From the NCBI GenBank assembly GCA_964035575.1, contig OZ037865.1, positions 1,054,001 to 1,118,000 of the forward strand: DNA of 64,000 bases, given 5' to 3'. Positions 1-10,668 of the stretch are shown piece after piece. The translations under genes were made by a program, and so were the position numbers. The DNA is from Rhynchopus sp. YZ270_cl-10. Its lineage: Eukaryota; Euglenozoa; Diplonemea; Diplonemida; Diplonemidae. A model generated the notes under the pieces. The model saw only the letters and a program-made list of their open reading frames with translations, did not search any database and was not told the origin of the DNA. Position 1 is the stretch's first letter. Each line of letters starts with the position of its first letter.

Positions 1-677
1 CACTGCCCCATCCAAATAATATTCCCAACGTCTTTGGGGATCCCCTTGCATTTTGCAGCCAAAAATGCAACTAGACCAAAGCAAAAAGTTCCGCGCGAGT
101 GTAGCGCGCCCGGGTTTGGGACCCCTTTTTGAATTTCGAGGGGCGGTTAAAGTGGGCCCAGAATCACAGTTCTGACACTCATTTAGCATTGTGAGCAACT
201 CACTAGTGGTCGTAACCAAAATTTGTATCAATCAAGAACTTGTCCATTTTCTCGAAATGACCCCACTACAGTGAGGGTAGAGCTCGGAAAGCCCGAAAAA
301 GGGCAAAAAACCCCACCCAAAAAAAGGAAAAAACGGGAACATAAATCCAGAATTTTGCTGTTTTTTCCGAGAACAAGGAACAACCCTGGAAAGAGGTGCT
401 CTTCCAAAAAGAGGCCCTCTTCCTCTCATTGCTTGCTTTCTGTATTTTCTTCTTCTTCTTCTTCTTCGCCTTTCGCCCTATACAGGAAAGAGCACCCTCA
501 TTTTTTCTCACTCTTTCTTTTTTTTCTTTTGTGTAAAGCAACCTTTTAGGCAGGCTAAGGCTTTCATCTCACAGTATTTTTTTTTTTCTTCTATTTTTTT
601 CTTTTTTTTTTTTTTTCAAAACAAAACCCCCCTTCTGTTGATGCTTGCAATTCGTCTGCGTATGCGTTTTTTATTTT

Positions 678-724
678 ACTTTCAATTCTGTGAATTGAAA
701 GTAAATGAATCTAATTTACTTGGT
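678..724 (+). repeat. Module M9 copy
   Basis: Contains the inverted pair ACTTTCAATT and AATTGAAAGT, then AAATGAATCTAATTT. Related copies are near 26318 and 59079. Confidence 0.5.
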
Positions 725-1434
725 TCTTCTACAGGAGCGACACAGTATACGCCCCTTAGCTGGGACACGTGGTGGCTGTATTGATAATTTGTGATAATTT
801 CCCATCACATTGTGAGTATTGTGCATTATGCATTATGACGGGCAATTCTCACAAATGCAACCACCACTAGCTGGGGCCCCCCTCTCCCCACTCACCCTTG
901 TTCCCTTTGTTGCCTCTGTAATCTGTAATGGAGGGCAGACGAATTATCTACACTTTACAACAATGAGCACTTCATTTCAACAAGCGTTCCAAAAAAAAAA
1001 AAAACAGCTGTGGTGTGGCGTACAGGGCGCACAACGCGTCTGTAACGGATTAAACAGTGTGCACCACAGTGATCGGGTGAGCTGCGCTGCGATGGTACAG
1101 AGCAGAGAAGAACCTTTTACGCGCCCTCTTTTGCTGCTAAATGGCTGGCACTGGGGGTGAACGTCATTTTTATTTTTGTTTGTTTTGTTTTTATTTTGTG
1201 TGTGTGCGTGTGCAGCGATTCGTTCAAGTTTTCTTTTCTGTGTCAAAAAAAGAAGAAGAAAAAAGCACCATTCAGATGCGCGGAGACAAAAGGCGGCGCG
1301 TTTTCTGACAAAAAAAAAAAAAAAATGGTGCATTTTTTTTTTAGCGGTATCATTTGACCGTGGTGAAAAAAAGGGAAAAAAGGGATCCATCTTGAAGTGT
1401 TTCGACACTTTTCTGGAGGGTTTCCTGCTTATTC

Positions 1435-1470
1435 AAAGATGAGTCGTACAAGCGGCACATTCATCTCACA
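1435..1470 (+). repeat. Module M1 variant
   Basis: AAGATGAGTCGTACAAG followed by CGGCACATTCATCTCAC. The CATTCATCT end and pairable arms match M1, but the loop is degenerate. Confidence 0.4.
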
Positions 1471-1532
1471 AATGCCTATTCTTTTCTATTCTTCTTTGCT
1501 GGAATTTTGTTGCTGTGTTTCTTTTTCCTCTA

Positions 1533-1597
1533 TTTTAAAGATTCTGTGAAAAAAAAAATTGTGGCTGATATCTCATGATAGCAGTCTATAATCAAAC
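1533..1597 (+). repeat. Module M7 copy
   Basis: TTTTAAAGATTCTGTGAA, an A-run, then a hairpin-forming GATATCTCATGATAG and GTCTATAATCAAAC. It is the first of an M7-M6-M5 series continuing at 1841 and 1907. Confidence 0.6.
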
Positions 1598-1840
1598 ATT
1601 TTTTTCCCTATTATTTTTTTCCATCATCTGAACAATCAAACCTACGAAATGTGTTTGCACAAAGGAATGTTTTGTGCAGCATTAGTGGTGATTTTCAAAA
1701 AATGGATTAAAATGCTCTAGAAAAATGCGCAAAATACTATCAGACAAATCTGTAAAGAACAAAATCTGACAAAAATAATGGGGAATTCCCGTTTGTTTTT
1801 TGTTATTTTTACTATGTTTTGGTACCCAAAAAAGGTGGAA

Positions 1841-1896
1841 AGTGGAGAATTGCACGATGTGGCGACACAAAGAGGCAACTACACTATTCCAACTAT
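1841..1896 (+). repeat. Module M6 copy
   Basis: AGTGGAGAATTGCACGA then TGTG-GCGA-CACA, a GNRA-type tetraloop (GCGA here, GCAA in sister copies), then GAGGCAACTACACTATTCC and a poly-A tail. Confidence 0.65.
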
Positions 1897-1906
1897 TAAA
1901 AAAATT

Positions 1907-1965
1907 TGAGTGGAGCTCACGAAAAAAAAGCGAGGTGTCTACACGTTTATCAATTATTCAAAAAG
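1907..1965 (+). repeat. Degenerate module M5
   Basis: GAGTGGAGCTCACG, an A-run, then GAGGTGTCTACAC and a T/A-rich tail. It directly follows M6, as it also does in the intron at 47076-47187. Confidence 0.5.
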
Positions 1966-2345
1966 AAAAAAGAAAAAATCATTTCGTTTACTTCGATATG
2001 TTGCGCATGGGTGTATTCACATCAAAATAGTTTATTATTTGATTTCTTTTTTCCTTCAAAAAAAAATGCTGTACCTTATTTTCCTTTATCTTTTTTAAGT
2101 TAATGTAGTTGCAACCTTGCAAACATTAGCCAGAAGGTAGGGGAGACGTGGTATGCCGTGTCCTCGCCAAAAGGGCCGTTATATTTTATTTTTTTTGTCT
2201 TTGTTTCTTCCTCTCTCTTCATATTTGTAAAGAATAGGTATTGTCTGATGAAGGAATAGTAACACCAGTCAAGACACACCCCCTTTCTCTCGTTCTGTAC
2301 GTCGCTTCATGGATCTAAGACACACACAACAAAAAAAAAAAAAAA

Positions 2346-2520
2346 TAGTGGAGCACATTCTAGGGCGGCTACACTAATACAACCATTTTGAAATAAAAAA
2401 ATATTATAGTGGAGTTCATCTTCGGGTGTCTACACTAAAACAACCAAGTTTTCAAAAAAAAAAATGCATTTGGTAGAGTGGAGCTCATCCTTGTGTTTAC
2501 AGCCAAAAATTTCAAAATGT
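2346..2520 (+). repeat. Three tandem M5 copies
   Basis: Copies start at about 2346, 2407 and 2475. The second is the most typical (TAGTGGAGTTCATCTTCGGG, TGTCTACACTAAAACAACC, AAGTTTTC, poly-A). The first keeps TAGTGGAG and CTACACTA but has a different interior (CACATTCTAGGGCGG). The third is decayed at its 3' end. Confidence 0.65.
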
Positions 2521-3162
2521 TTAATTTAACGTTTCTTCGCGCATATTCCCCTTCTCCCCCTTACGAATATACGTCTACAAAGCTTTTAAGCAAAATTAAA
2601 CAGAGCACAAAAAGCACTTTCAAAACAAAACAAAAAAAAAAACATTTTCAAACTACCCCTTCCGAATGTGTATTCTGTTTCAAAGGTGAAGCTAAGCGTG
2701 CGAGGCTTATATTCATCTTTTTATTTATTTATTTTTGGCCGGAGTAACAGAAATTATTTTTCTGTACAAGATACTACCGTGCGTCCCATATCCTTACTCT
2801 GCAAACTGTTCATATTTTATTTTTCTAAAAAAAAAACAAAAAAAAAAAAAAACAAAAACGACGACAGAAGAGATGAATATTGCACAGAGCGGCCCCATTC
2901 ATCTCTTTTTTTTTAAATATTTATTTTTGGAAATTGTGCATCTGAGCGATGGTAGTGCTCAGTTTCTTTTCAAACTATTTTCTTCTTTTCTTTTTCTTTT
3001 TCTTTCTCTTTTCGCGGAGAAATTTTTCTCCAGGGGTTTACAAAAAAAAGGGGTGAGGGGTTTTGTCAATAAACAGGATTGTATGTTTTCTGTGTGTTAC
3101 TTTCTTTTTGTTTTTTCGCGCAGAAGAAAGTTTGAAGACATCTATTCCGAGGTTTTCTTTTC

Positions 3163-3266
3163 GCCGTCTGTTGCTGGTTGCAGGGTACTTTGTGCTTTCA
3201 TCCGGATGGCTGGCAATCCTACGTGGGTCAATCGGAGGTGGAATACACCAATAATCATTCCTGTCC
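3163..3266 (+). repeat. Module M3, extended copy
   Basis: Starts CCGTCTGTTGCTGG and runs through CTTTCATCCGGATGGCTGG and TCGGAGGTG to ACACCAATAATCA. The same upstream extension is present in the intron copy at 58028. Confidence 0.65.
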
Positions 3267-3331
3267 TTTTCTTGTTGTGTTCCTACCCTGTCGTGGCGAG
3301 ACTTCGTGGCGAGACACACTATTTTTTTTAC

Positions 3332-3372
3332 TAGGTACACTCTCATCAGAGATCTTTGTATTTCAAGTCAAA
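3332..3372 (+). repeat. Module M2, 3' half only
   Basis: GGTACACTCTCATCAGAGA then CTTTGTATTTCAAGTCAA. Only the 3' half is present. Confidence 0.5.
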
Positions 3373-3930
3373 AATTTATATTATTTCAAAAAAAGGGGTG
3401 CCCTTTTTTTTTCGTTCTATTACGTTTAATTGTGAAGCTTTTGTTTCTAAGTTTTGCATCTTTTTTTTCCATGACCCAAAACCCCCTAACCCCCTCTCCC
3501 CTCTCCGATGTGTCGCACTTCCCTCCCCCTCCCACCAACCCCCCCTCTTGATGTCTACAAAGAAAGATCAAAGAAAATAAACAAAGTACGAAAAGAAGAA
3601 GAAACAAAAAAAGAAACAAACAAGAACAAACATCCCCCCAAAAAAAAAAGCAAAAAAAAAAAAAAAATACCCATACAAATTCCCGTTCCCCCTTTTTTTT
3701 ACCCCACCTAAAAAAAGAAACCAGGTTTTGGTAGTTGAAAAACTAAGGTGTGAAAAATAAATGCAAAAACGAGATCCCACAAAAAGGGGGCAATTTAAAG
3801 ACAAAAAAAAGGATACGGGGATTGCGAAGAAAGTTGACGTAAAGGTGTGTAAACGAGATGACCTATTTTAAAAAAAAATGTTTTCAATATCTTTTTGTGA
3901 TCGAAAAAAAAAAACCCCTTTTTTTGTTTT

Positions 3931-4007
3931 TGTACTTTCATGCGGATGGCTGGCATTCGTACAGTGGGTCCGTCGGAGGTGATACCTGCATCAATGACCA
4001 CCATTTT
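3931..4007 (+). repeat. Module M3 copy
   Basis: TGTACTTTCATGCGGATGG, CTGGCATTCGTACAGTGGG, TCGGAGGTG and GCATCAATGACCACC. An M1 follows ten bases later. Confidence 0.65.
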
Positions 4008-4016
4008 TTTTATTTA

Positions 4017-4062
4017 AAGGTGACTAAGCAGGAGAGGCTTAGGGTCATCTTATAAACTTTTC
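4017..4062 (+). repeat. Module M1, near-consensus
   Basis: AAGGTGACTAAGC, loop AGGAGAGG, CTTAGGGTCATCTTATAAAC, then a T-rich run. The arms ACTAAGC and GCTTAGG pair. Confidence 0.7.
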
Positions 4063-4077
4063 TTTGGGGTTCGATAA

Positions 4078-4136
4078 TCCGCGGAGTGTCTCAGTGCCTG
4101 CGTCCCAGAGGCGTTTTGCACTATCAACTTCACTTT
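4078..4136 (+). repeat. Module M4 copy
   Basis: CCGCGGAGTGTCTCAGTGCC, TGCGTCCCAGAGGCG, TTTTGCACTATCAACTTCAC. The outer AGTGC and GCACT pair around an AGAGG loop. Confidence 0.65.
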
Positions 4137-4487
4137 CCTTTTTTCTTTTTCTTTTTTCTTTCTGTGATACTATGCGAGTTGCGCCCTTCACCCACTCACT
4201 CACTCACTCTCTCTCTCTCTCTCTCTAATCTGACCAGCAAATACAGTGGGCATTCTCCCCCTCCGATTGGACTGCTGCCTGTTGCCCCACACAAATCTGC
4301 ACAAAGCCCCACACAAAGCAAAAGGGCAAGATAATAACAAAAAATCTGAATCATTTTCTGAAAACCCCATGCTCCCTTTCCTTCTGGGTAAGGGGGTTGT
4401 GGGGTTCTTTCTTTAGAGCGTGAGTACCGTAACTGCGTCCCACCGTTTCAAATCATTCCAAAGGAAAAAAAAAAAAAATTAGCAAAT

Positions 4488-4522
4488 ATCGCCTGAGTAC
4501 CCAAGGTGGGCACTCAGGCGAT
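4488..4522. repeat. Short perfect palindrome
   Basis: ATCGCCTGAGT-CCC and its inverse GGG-ACTCAGGCGAT enclose a few bases. This could be a tiny inverted-repeat element or a hairpin; no function is evident. Confidence 0.5.
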
Positions 4523-4881
4523 TGTCGACAACAAAATTGTTCCGATTCGCGCTTTAGATGCACCGGTTTTTATGCTACTTTTCACCCCGTTCACTTGCCA
4601 TTATTTTTGGGGGGTTTTTTTTAAGGCGAAACTTACAACGTTAGATTTAAAAAGAAAGAACTGAACTCGGATATTCAATATTATTTTTTTATCTTTGTGT
4701 TATTTTCTTAAAAGATGTGTGGACCCACCCCACTCCCTCCCACCCCTCACCCCTTTCTGTGAGGATCATTCATCTTTGTTTCTTTGGGTTGGGGGGGAGA
4801 GGGAGAAAAATGACTGCATACAGTTTTTTTTCTCCCCCCTGTTTAGCAACTCCTGAAGTGCGACACTCCCGGTGTTTGCTA

Positions 4882-4948
4882 ACCCGCGGAGTGTGTCAGT
4901 ACCCTATGACACAGAGACGTTTTTTTTTGCACTGTCAACTTCACTTTC
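4882..4948 (+). repeat. Module M4, diverged copy
   Basis: CCGCGGAGTGTGTCAGTACC, a T-run inserted in the middle, then GCACTGTCAACTTCACTTTC. The distinctive CCGCGGAGTGT start is shared with the copy at 4078. Confidence 0.6.
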
Positions 4949-5070
4949 TTTTTAAGCCTAGCAACGCATATGTACAAGACCGGAACGGTACAGTTGTCTT
5001 CCAAGCCTTTGGTGGCAAAACAGTGGAGCTAGCTTCATTGCTACCAGCCGTTTTCTCTTCTCTTTGTTTC

Positions 5071-5890
5071 CAGGGTTCTATACAGGTCCGGTCACTCGGT
5101 CGGTCTGACCGAGTCAGACGTTGACTCGGTCAGCCGTTATTTTTTTTTTTTTTTTATAAATCTCAGATTTTTTTTCCAAATCTTGGGGTGGAAATTTTGG
5201 TACCTCACACAAGCCTCTGAGAGTGACCAGAACTGGCCTCATGAACAAAGTGACCCCGTCACAGCCAAAACGCGACTCAATTGGTCAAACGCCGAAGGAA
5301 AAGGAAGCATGCAACATGGCGAAATAATAAAAGTAGCGTACCGTGCGCCTGCGGCGCAAGATTGCAACCCACCCTTCCCATGATATACTTTTGCAGTAAA
5401 AATGTGCAATTTTAAGCGCAATTTTTAGAAATGTTGCGTACCGTGGCTTCGCCAGAAACTTTCGTTTTAGAAAAACAGGGGAGTAAAATTACGGAAGCTG
5501 ACCACAATTACCAGCGACAGTGCCGTTTTGTGTCAACTTTTTTTTAGAAATGTTGTGTACCGTGGCTTCGCTTTGGGTGCCGTGACCGCCCTTTCTTTGT
5601 TATAAATGTACTGAGGCTACAGACAATTCGTGTACCACTTGTGCCTGGTGCACGAATTGCTTCAATGAAGTGCCGAACTCCGCAGTTGGATAACCGAGGA
5701 ATTCTCACATTCCGCCGGAGGCCCCCAACTTGAGCTAGGTTGGGGACCGGGCTCGACCGAGTTTCAGCGAAAAACCCCAAAACCTATATAATTCCCTGTG
5801 GAGGGGGGAAAATTTTTTTTTGGGCTGACCGAGTCAAACCGATTCTGACCGAGCCAGCCCCTCGTGGGCGGAATGCTGTATAGAACCCTG
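5071..5890. mobile_element. Non-autonomous DNA transposon, hAT-like ends
   Basis: 15-bp terminal inverted repeats CAGGGTTCTATACAG and CTGTATAGAACCCTG bound 820 bp, flanked on both sides by TGTTTC (5065-5070 and 5891-5896), a likely 6-bp target duplication. Ends starting CAGGG resemble hAT elements, but those usually duplicate 8 bp, so the superfamily is unsure. No transposase is visible. The inside carries TGACCGAGTC repeats near each end and the shared core described at 5211. Confidence 0.75.
5211..5764 (+). repeat. Shared transposon core
   Basis: This block (from AAGCCTCTGAGAGTGACCAG through GTACCGTGCGCCTGCGGCGC to GGGCTCGACCGAGTTT) is nearly repeated at 13189-13603, partly at 12598-12994, and faintly at 55716-55833. 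The copies sit inside elements with different ends, so it is either an older element that became nested or a core carried by several transposon lineages. Confidence 0.7.
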
Positions 5891-6139
5891 TGTTTCCCTT
5901 TTTTTTTATTTTTTCTTCTTTTCAATCCAACCCGCGAATAGCTAGTAACTCAGCGTCAAACAGCGGCCCAATGAGCACACATACACAGATTTTCTTATTG
6001 AGCAGCACAGTTGGTCAAAGAATATTTGGCATCCAAAATAAGTGTTGTAATATTTAGTATCTTTTGACACCTTTTTTTAAAACCGGACCGTACTTCGGAG
6101 GACGCTGTTGTAGTTGCAGGGATGTGTTGGTTGCACAGT

Positions 6140-7168
6140 CCGCCTGCCGTATCAGATGTCAATCACGAAATCCCTCGAGATCGAGGGATGGAATGTAGGA
6201 CTGCAATGGTTGGGGGTCCACCCCGGTACACCCGGTCATTTGTACCAAAGGTACACTGTTCACGAGAAGGCTTTTTTTTTTGTATTTCAACATGGTTTCG
6301 GAAAGATCTTTTAGGCAGTTTTTTTTTTTTTGGGCCAAAAAAAAAGATCTTTTTTTTGTACGGTTTTCAAAGGGTTTTTCTCACACAAAATCACCGCGAG
6401 AGCCCGAGGGATCCCTTTTGGGAGGTCGGGTTCCCCTCGGGCCGAAGGCCCGAGGGGGGCCCTGACCTCGCGAGAGCTACGGGAGGGTGTGATGTAGTAC
6501 GTTGTGACCTGACGCGCTAGATTTCCGAACCCGACCACACGCTGCCCCCTTTAGTTCTACACGCTATGTGGCTTCTATGCCCAACATGCTTTTTGCACCA
6601 CGCTCTTCGCTACACGCAACGAATGGCTACAAAATGCAGCCCACCTGCGGTGAGAGACTCAGACTGGTGCCAGATATGCGGGCAAACCTCTGTGTGTAGT
6701 TTTGCCCACCGCCACGAATGCCTCTGTCGTTTTTGGGTTCGAAAACGTGGGTTGCGCGGCACTGAAATGGGCTCGTGTGCACCCCCTTGTGTGTCCACGC
6801 ATGGTTCTGAGACCGCGAATACGCGTTTCCCACCCCACATTGGGCCCAAAAAACAGCGATCTGGGCTGAAAAACCACCAAACAGGGGGGTTTTTTTTTGC
6901 CGCTGTTGGGGGGGGTCGCATGGCACCGCATGGGGGTGTGGCACGTGTGCACCCCCCCTGGTGGCCTACACATGACTGTCACACCGCGAATACGCGCAGT
7001 GGGCCCCACATACCAGGGTGTGACTTTGACCGCAGGTTTGTGGCGTACAAAAAGCCACCAAAAAAAACCGTATAAAAAAAAGATCTTTTTTTTTTTTAGG
7101 CAGTTTTTTTTTTTCAAAAAAACAAAAAAAAAAAAAGCTCTTTCCGAAACCATGTTTCAAGTCATTTT
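6140..7168 (+). repeat. Module M2 split by an insertion
   Basis: The 5' part runs from CAGATGTCAATCACGAAA to TGTATTTCAA (6290) and the 3' remainder GTCATTTTT resumes after 7160. The 5' part also holds an 18-bp palindromic insert (TCCCTCGAGATCGAGGGA) absent from other M2 copies. The interruption is the element at 6291-7154. Confidence 0.75.
6291..7154. mobile_element. DNA element with 6-bp target duplication
   Basis: Inverted ends CATGGTTTCGGAAAGA and CTTTCCGAAACCATG bound 864 bp. TTTCAA lies on both sides (6285-6290, 7155-7160), duplicating the M2 sequence it entered. Sub-terminal AAAGATCTTT and AGGCAG-plus-T-run motifs are also inverted. The GC-rich centre has no recognisable transposase and contains a strong hairpin (CCCCTCGGGCC, GAA, GGCCCGAGGGG). 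Confidence 0.8.
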
Positions 7169-7299
7169 TTTGAACAACCGTACAACGTATTTCCTTTAAG
7201 GAGTATCTGATGTATTGAAAGTCATTTTGCATTCTGTTTGAAGGGTGATTGTGAATAAGAGTTTTCCCCCATCCCCTCCCCTCCCCTCCCTTTGCTATG

Positions 7300-7333
7300 A
7301 AGGTGACTAAGCACAGCTCGCCTTTGCGAATCC
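7300..7333 (+). repeat. Partial module M1
   Basis: AAGGTGACTAAGCACAG then a degenerate 3' arm (CTCGCCTTTGCG) before a T-run. Confidence 0.45.
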
Positions 7334-7557
7334 TTTTTTTATCTTTTGCGATATTGCAGCATAACAGTTTTTGATGTGTCTGCTATTTTCTTTTTTTTTT
7401 TGATGTGGGTATATTTTTGAGTGTCTTTTCACTCTATGTTTTTTATTTTATTTTATTTTCAAATAATATTCTGTGGTCAGATTGAATTCGGATTTGAAAG
7501 CATTTTCTGGCAAGCTGAGCGCGCCGAAGGCTTTCCCGAATGGGACTACACCACAAT

Positions 7558-7589
<32 letters not shown>

Positions 7590-8021
7590 CAGAAAAAAAA
7601 GGGGGGCAAATGCCAAATGGGCAATTAAACTATGCAATAAACAGCGAGGGGGGGAGGGGGAAAACTGTAAAGGAGTAATTTATCGGATGGAGCAGCTGCG
7701 GCATCGTCGAAATTAACAAAAGAAAAGAAAAAACGGTAAAAAAAAAGAAGGTACAATGAAGCTCTCACGTCTTCACTATTACCAAAAAAAGATTTTTGAA
7801 AGGTCGTAAAACACAAAATTTAAAACAAAAGATACCAAAATTAAAACAAAAAGCAAAAAAAAAATGGTACAGAGTCTCAACATTTAAAAAAATTCCCCCT
7901 ATTTTCCCCAATCTCACCCCCACACCCATCTTCACCTCTAAACACATTCTTTTTATTTTTCTCTGCCAAGTGGTTTCTTTCCTTGCCCTCCCTGATCCCT
8001 TCCCTCTCATGTTCCTTTAAA

Positions 8022-8057
8022 AAGTGACTGAGCACGAGGCTTAGGTTCATTTTTCCA
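8022..8057 (+). repeat. Module M1 copy
   Basis: AAGTGACTGAGCACGAGGC then TTAGGTTCATTTTTCC, slightly decayed. Confidence 0.55.
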
Positions 8058-8319
8058 ACCCTTAGTATTTTTTTTTCTTCTAAATAAACATCAAATCCTT
8101 CGAGAGGACGTTTGCCCGCCACTACACCGCCTTTCCCACCCCCAAAAAAACCTCCCTCTCCCTCTTCGGGCACGTCAGTAAGCCCCCTTCCCTCCTGCCG
8201 ACGGGAAAAGGTGTCAAGATGTGTGGAATTTGATTAAAGTGTTTTGTTGATACATTTCTTTTAAAAAAAGGGTTCTCAAAAAAGGGGTGTTCCATAAATC
8301 TATTGGATCGGAACACATT

Positions 8320-9180
8320 TACACGGCGGGGTCCGCACACCCCGAGGGTCCGTAAAACGGCATGTTAGGACACTCCCTCTTTACGGAGTGTCATTACGTA
8401 CCCTAGGGTACGTAATTACGGAGCCTCCCAGGGAAAGGGACTCTCGAAAAATTTTTTTTGCCCCCGTTTAGGGCTAATTTCGACGATTTGAGGCCATTAA
8501 AAGCAAAATTTGGCACTTTTGAGCATCTGTGGGGGTCTAAAACGCAGTTTAGAGTACCACAATTTTTGAAAAGCTAGAGAGCTCGGTTTGTTGTCAAAGA
8601 AATATTCCACCATGTATTGAGGAGGGTAAGACAGTGTTCGCAGTTTCTACTTGATAGCATTACAACATTTAACTTCTCCACGGGGGTCTTGGGCCGTTCA
8701 CTCGGTTATACCTTGACTACCGGAAGATATTCTTGAGGCCTTTTTGGTCTCTAGAATATCCGGTCTTCCCGAACGGAGGCACACTTTGTGTGTTACTACG
8801 ACCTGGCAATTTCCAGCAGTAGGTTAAGTAATCTTTCTTGTAAATTGTTGGATCATTATCTCCTCAGTGCATGGTGGAAGACGTCTTTGACAACTAACCG
8901 AGCTCACGACTTTTTTCGGTATGTAACTTGGGATAGGCCCACATGATCATGGTCTATCATGTGGTACCTGTGTACCACTCGGTTTGCTCCCAGGGCTTTT
9001 CGACCAGCAGTCACACATCCAAACAGTGATTTCCCACCTTAGACCACGTAATTACGTACCCTAGGGTCCGTAATTACGGACCCTAGGGTCCGTAATTACG
9101 GACCCGGGTCCGCACTTGAGGGTCCGTAAAGAGGGTCCGTAAAATTTACGGACCCTCGGGTGTGTGGACCCCGCCGTGTA
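8320..9180. mobile_element. TA-flanked non-autonomous DNA element
   Basis: Inverted ends of about 36 bp start TACACGGCGGGGTCCGCACA and end in its near-complement CCCCGCCGTGTA. If the outermost TA is a target duplication, the remaining CACGGCGGGG end fits a Tc1/mariner-type MITE. Inner palindromic repeats (CCTAGGGTCCGTAATTACGG and relatives) lie near both ends (about 8396-8425 and 9045-9115). An internal stretch near 8434-8560 resembles leader sequences at 50727 and 53394. No transposase frame is visible. Confidence 0.75.
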
Positions 9181-9669
9181 GTCAGGTTTTCGGAAAAAAA
9201 GGGGGGGGGGGGGGAATGAGGGGATATTTCCCCAATAAGCGTTCGTGTGAGAATATCTGTGTGAAGAAGGTTCAATCCCGCAAAAAAAATTTTTTTTTGC
9301 ACCACTCCCGAACACCCTTTTTTAAAAAAAAATGATAATTCTGTGTTTTTTTTTCCCTTCCTTTTCATGCGTTTCAATCTCTTTTCAGCAACCTGGAGAA
9401 AAGCTCCCATCCACCCCCAAGAAAATCTTGTATTGTTGTCTTTTTCCTCCTTTTTTTCTTTCTTTTTCTTTTTCTTTTTCCTCTTTTGCAGAACGTGTCT
9501 GTTGACTCATTCCTTGTCTCTAGGTTGCATTTAATTTTTTTTTTTTTAAATTTTCCCTCAAATCCCCCCCTTTTGCAAAAACAGCTTTCCCCCCCTTCCT
9601 TTTTTACTTGAGACCTTTCCTCGCTTCTTCGTGCTATGGTAAGCTCCACGAGGAAAATCCAGGTATCCG

Positions 9670-9890
9670 GTGGTATCTGTGGTGCCGTTTCTCTCCGTTA
9701 AGGAGTGGCTTGTCATTACCAAGACACCTAACCATTTCCCCACTACGGCCTGTTTTTTCACACCGTGTGGGGAAGCCGTTCCAGCACCTTTCACCCCTCA
9801 AAAATTGGAGGAAGTGCCACAAAAGGGCCCCCAGATGCAATTTAACGTCCAGCCTCGGACCATGGCGACGGGGGTGAGGAATGTGCCCCT
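9670..9890 (+). other. Coding-like scrap, possible gene relic
   Basis: About 70 codons read through with balanced amino-acid use (for example FLSVKEWLVITKTPNHFPTT), unlike the low-complexity frames around it. There is no clear start, splice site or family. It could be a degraded exon or chance. Confidence 0.25.
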
Positions 9891-10668
9891 TTTTTTTTTA
9901 CAACAAAAAAAAATCACATTTTTTTTTTTGTTCATTTCGTGGTGTGAGAAAGATCTTTTTGATCTTTTTTTTTCTTTTTTCCAAAAGATCTTTTTTTCCC
10001 CTAAAGTCTTATTGATTTGGGATGAAAAAAAAGATCTTTCTTGCTCCATGTTATTTAAAAATATTTTTATTTTATTTTACGCTCACAGAGACGTTAATAA
10101 AATGTGACAAATAAGCGGAACATAAAGACAAAAAAAATACCCCCCTTCCCAAAATCACCCTTCCCCCATTCCCTTCCTCTCTCGCCTTCTTCTCTTTTCA
10201 ACAAACGATCCTGAGCAGGATAGTTCAACTAAGTAAAACAAACAAAAAAAAATCCCAAACAAAAACAAAAAAAACAAAAAAAAAACAACAAAAAAAAAAA
10301 CTAAAAAAAAAACATAAACAAAAGTCATCACCCTTTTCCCCCTTCCTGCATTCCCTCCCACCCCCCCCCAATCCCCTCCCCCACAACCACAACCACCAGC
10401 AAAAAAAAAAACATCCAATGTACACAAAATAGCACCATTCTTTTCTAAAAAAAAAAATTTAACAGTGTTCAGTTTTTCCCCTCCTCATCTCCTCCTCCTC
10501 CTCCTCCTCCTCCTCACAATCAAACTTGTTTGAGCAGCTTTGCTGCGGATTGGGGGGTTCGGATAAAAAGACATACAAATAATAGCGACAATTCCTCTCA
10601 CTTTTTGATATTTTCTACCACTTACTTACGGTAAGGTTGGACCCCCCCCTCTTCATCTTCCCTCTCAA

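Larger units (their letters stand above)
1..10668. other. Gene-free left flank
   Basis: I find no convincing protein gene here. The stretch is AT-rich with many A- and T-runs, so most open frames are low-complexity Lys/Phe-rich chance frames. It holds modules M1-M7 and M9, three DNA-transposon-like elements (5071-5890, 6291-7154, 8320-9180) and two short coding-like scraps listed separately. A motif at about 236-275 (ACTTGTCCATTTTC followed by AAATGACCCCAC) recurs near 54678-54710 and 55943-55970, so the first few hundred bases probably belong to another DNA element cut by the window edge. Confidence 0.6.
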
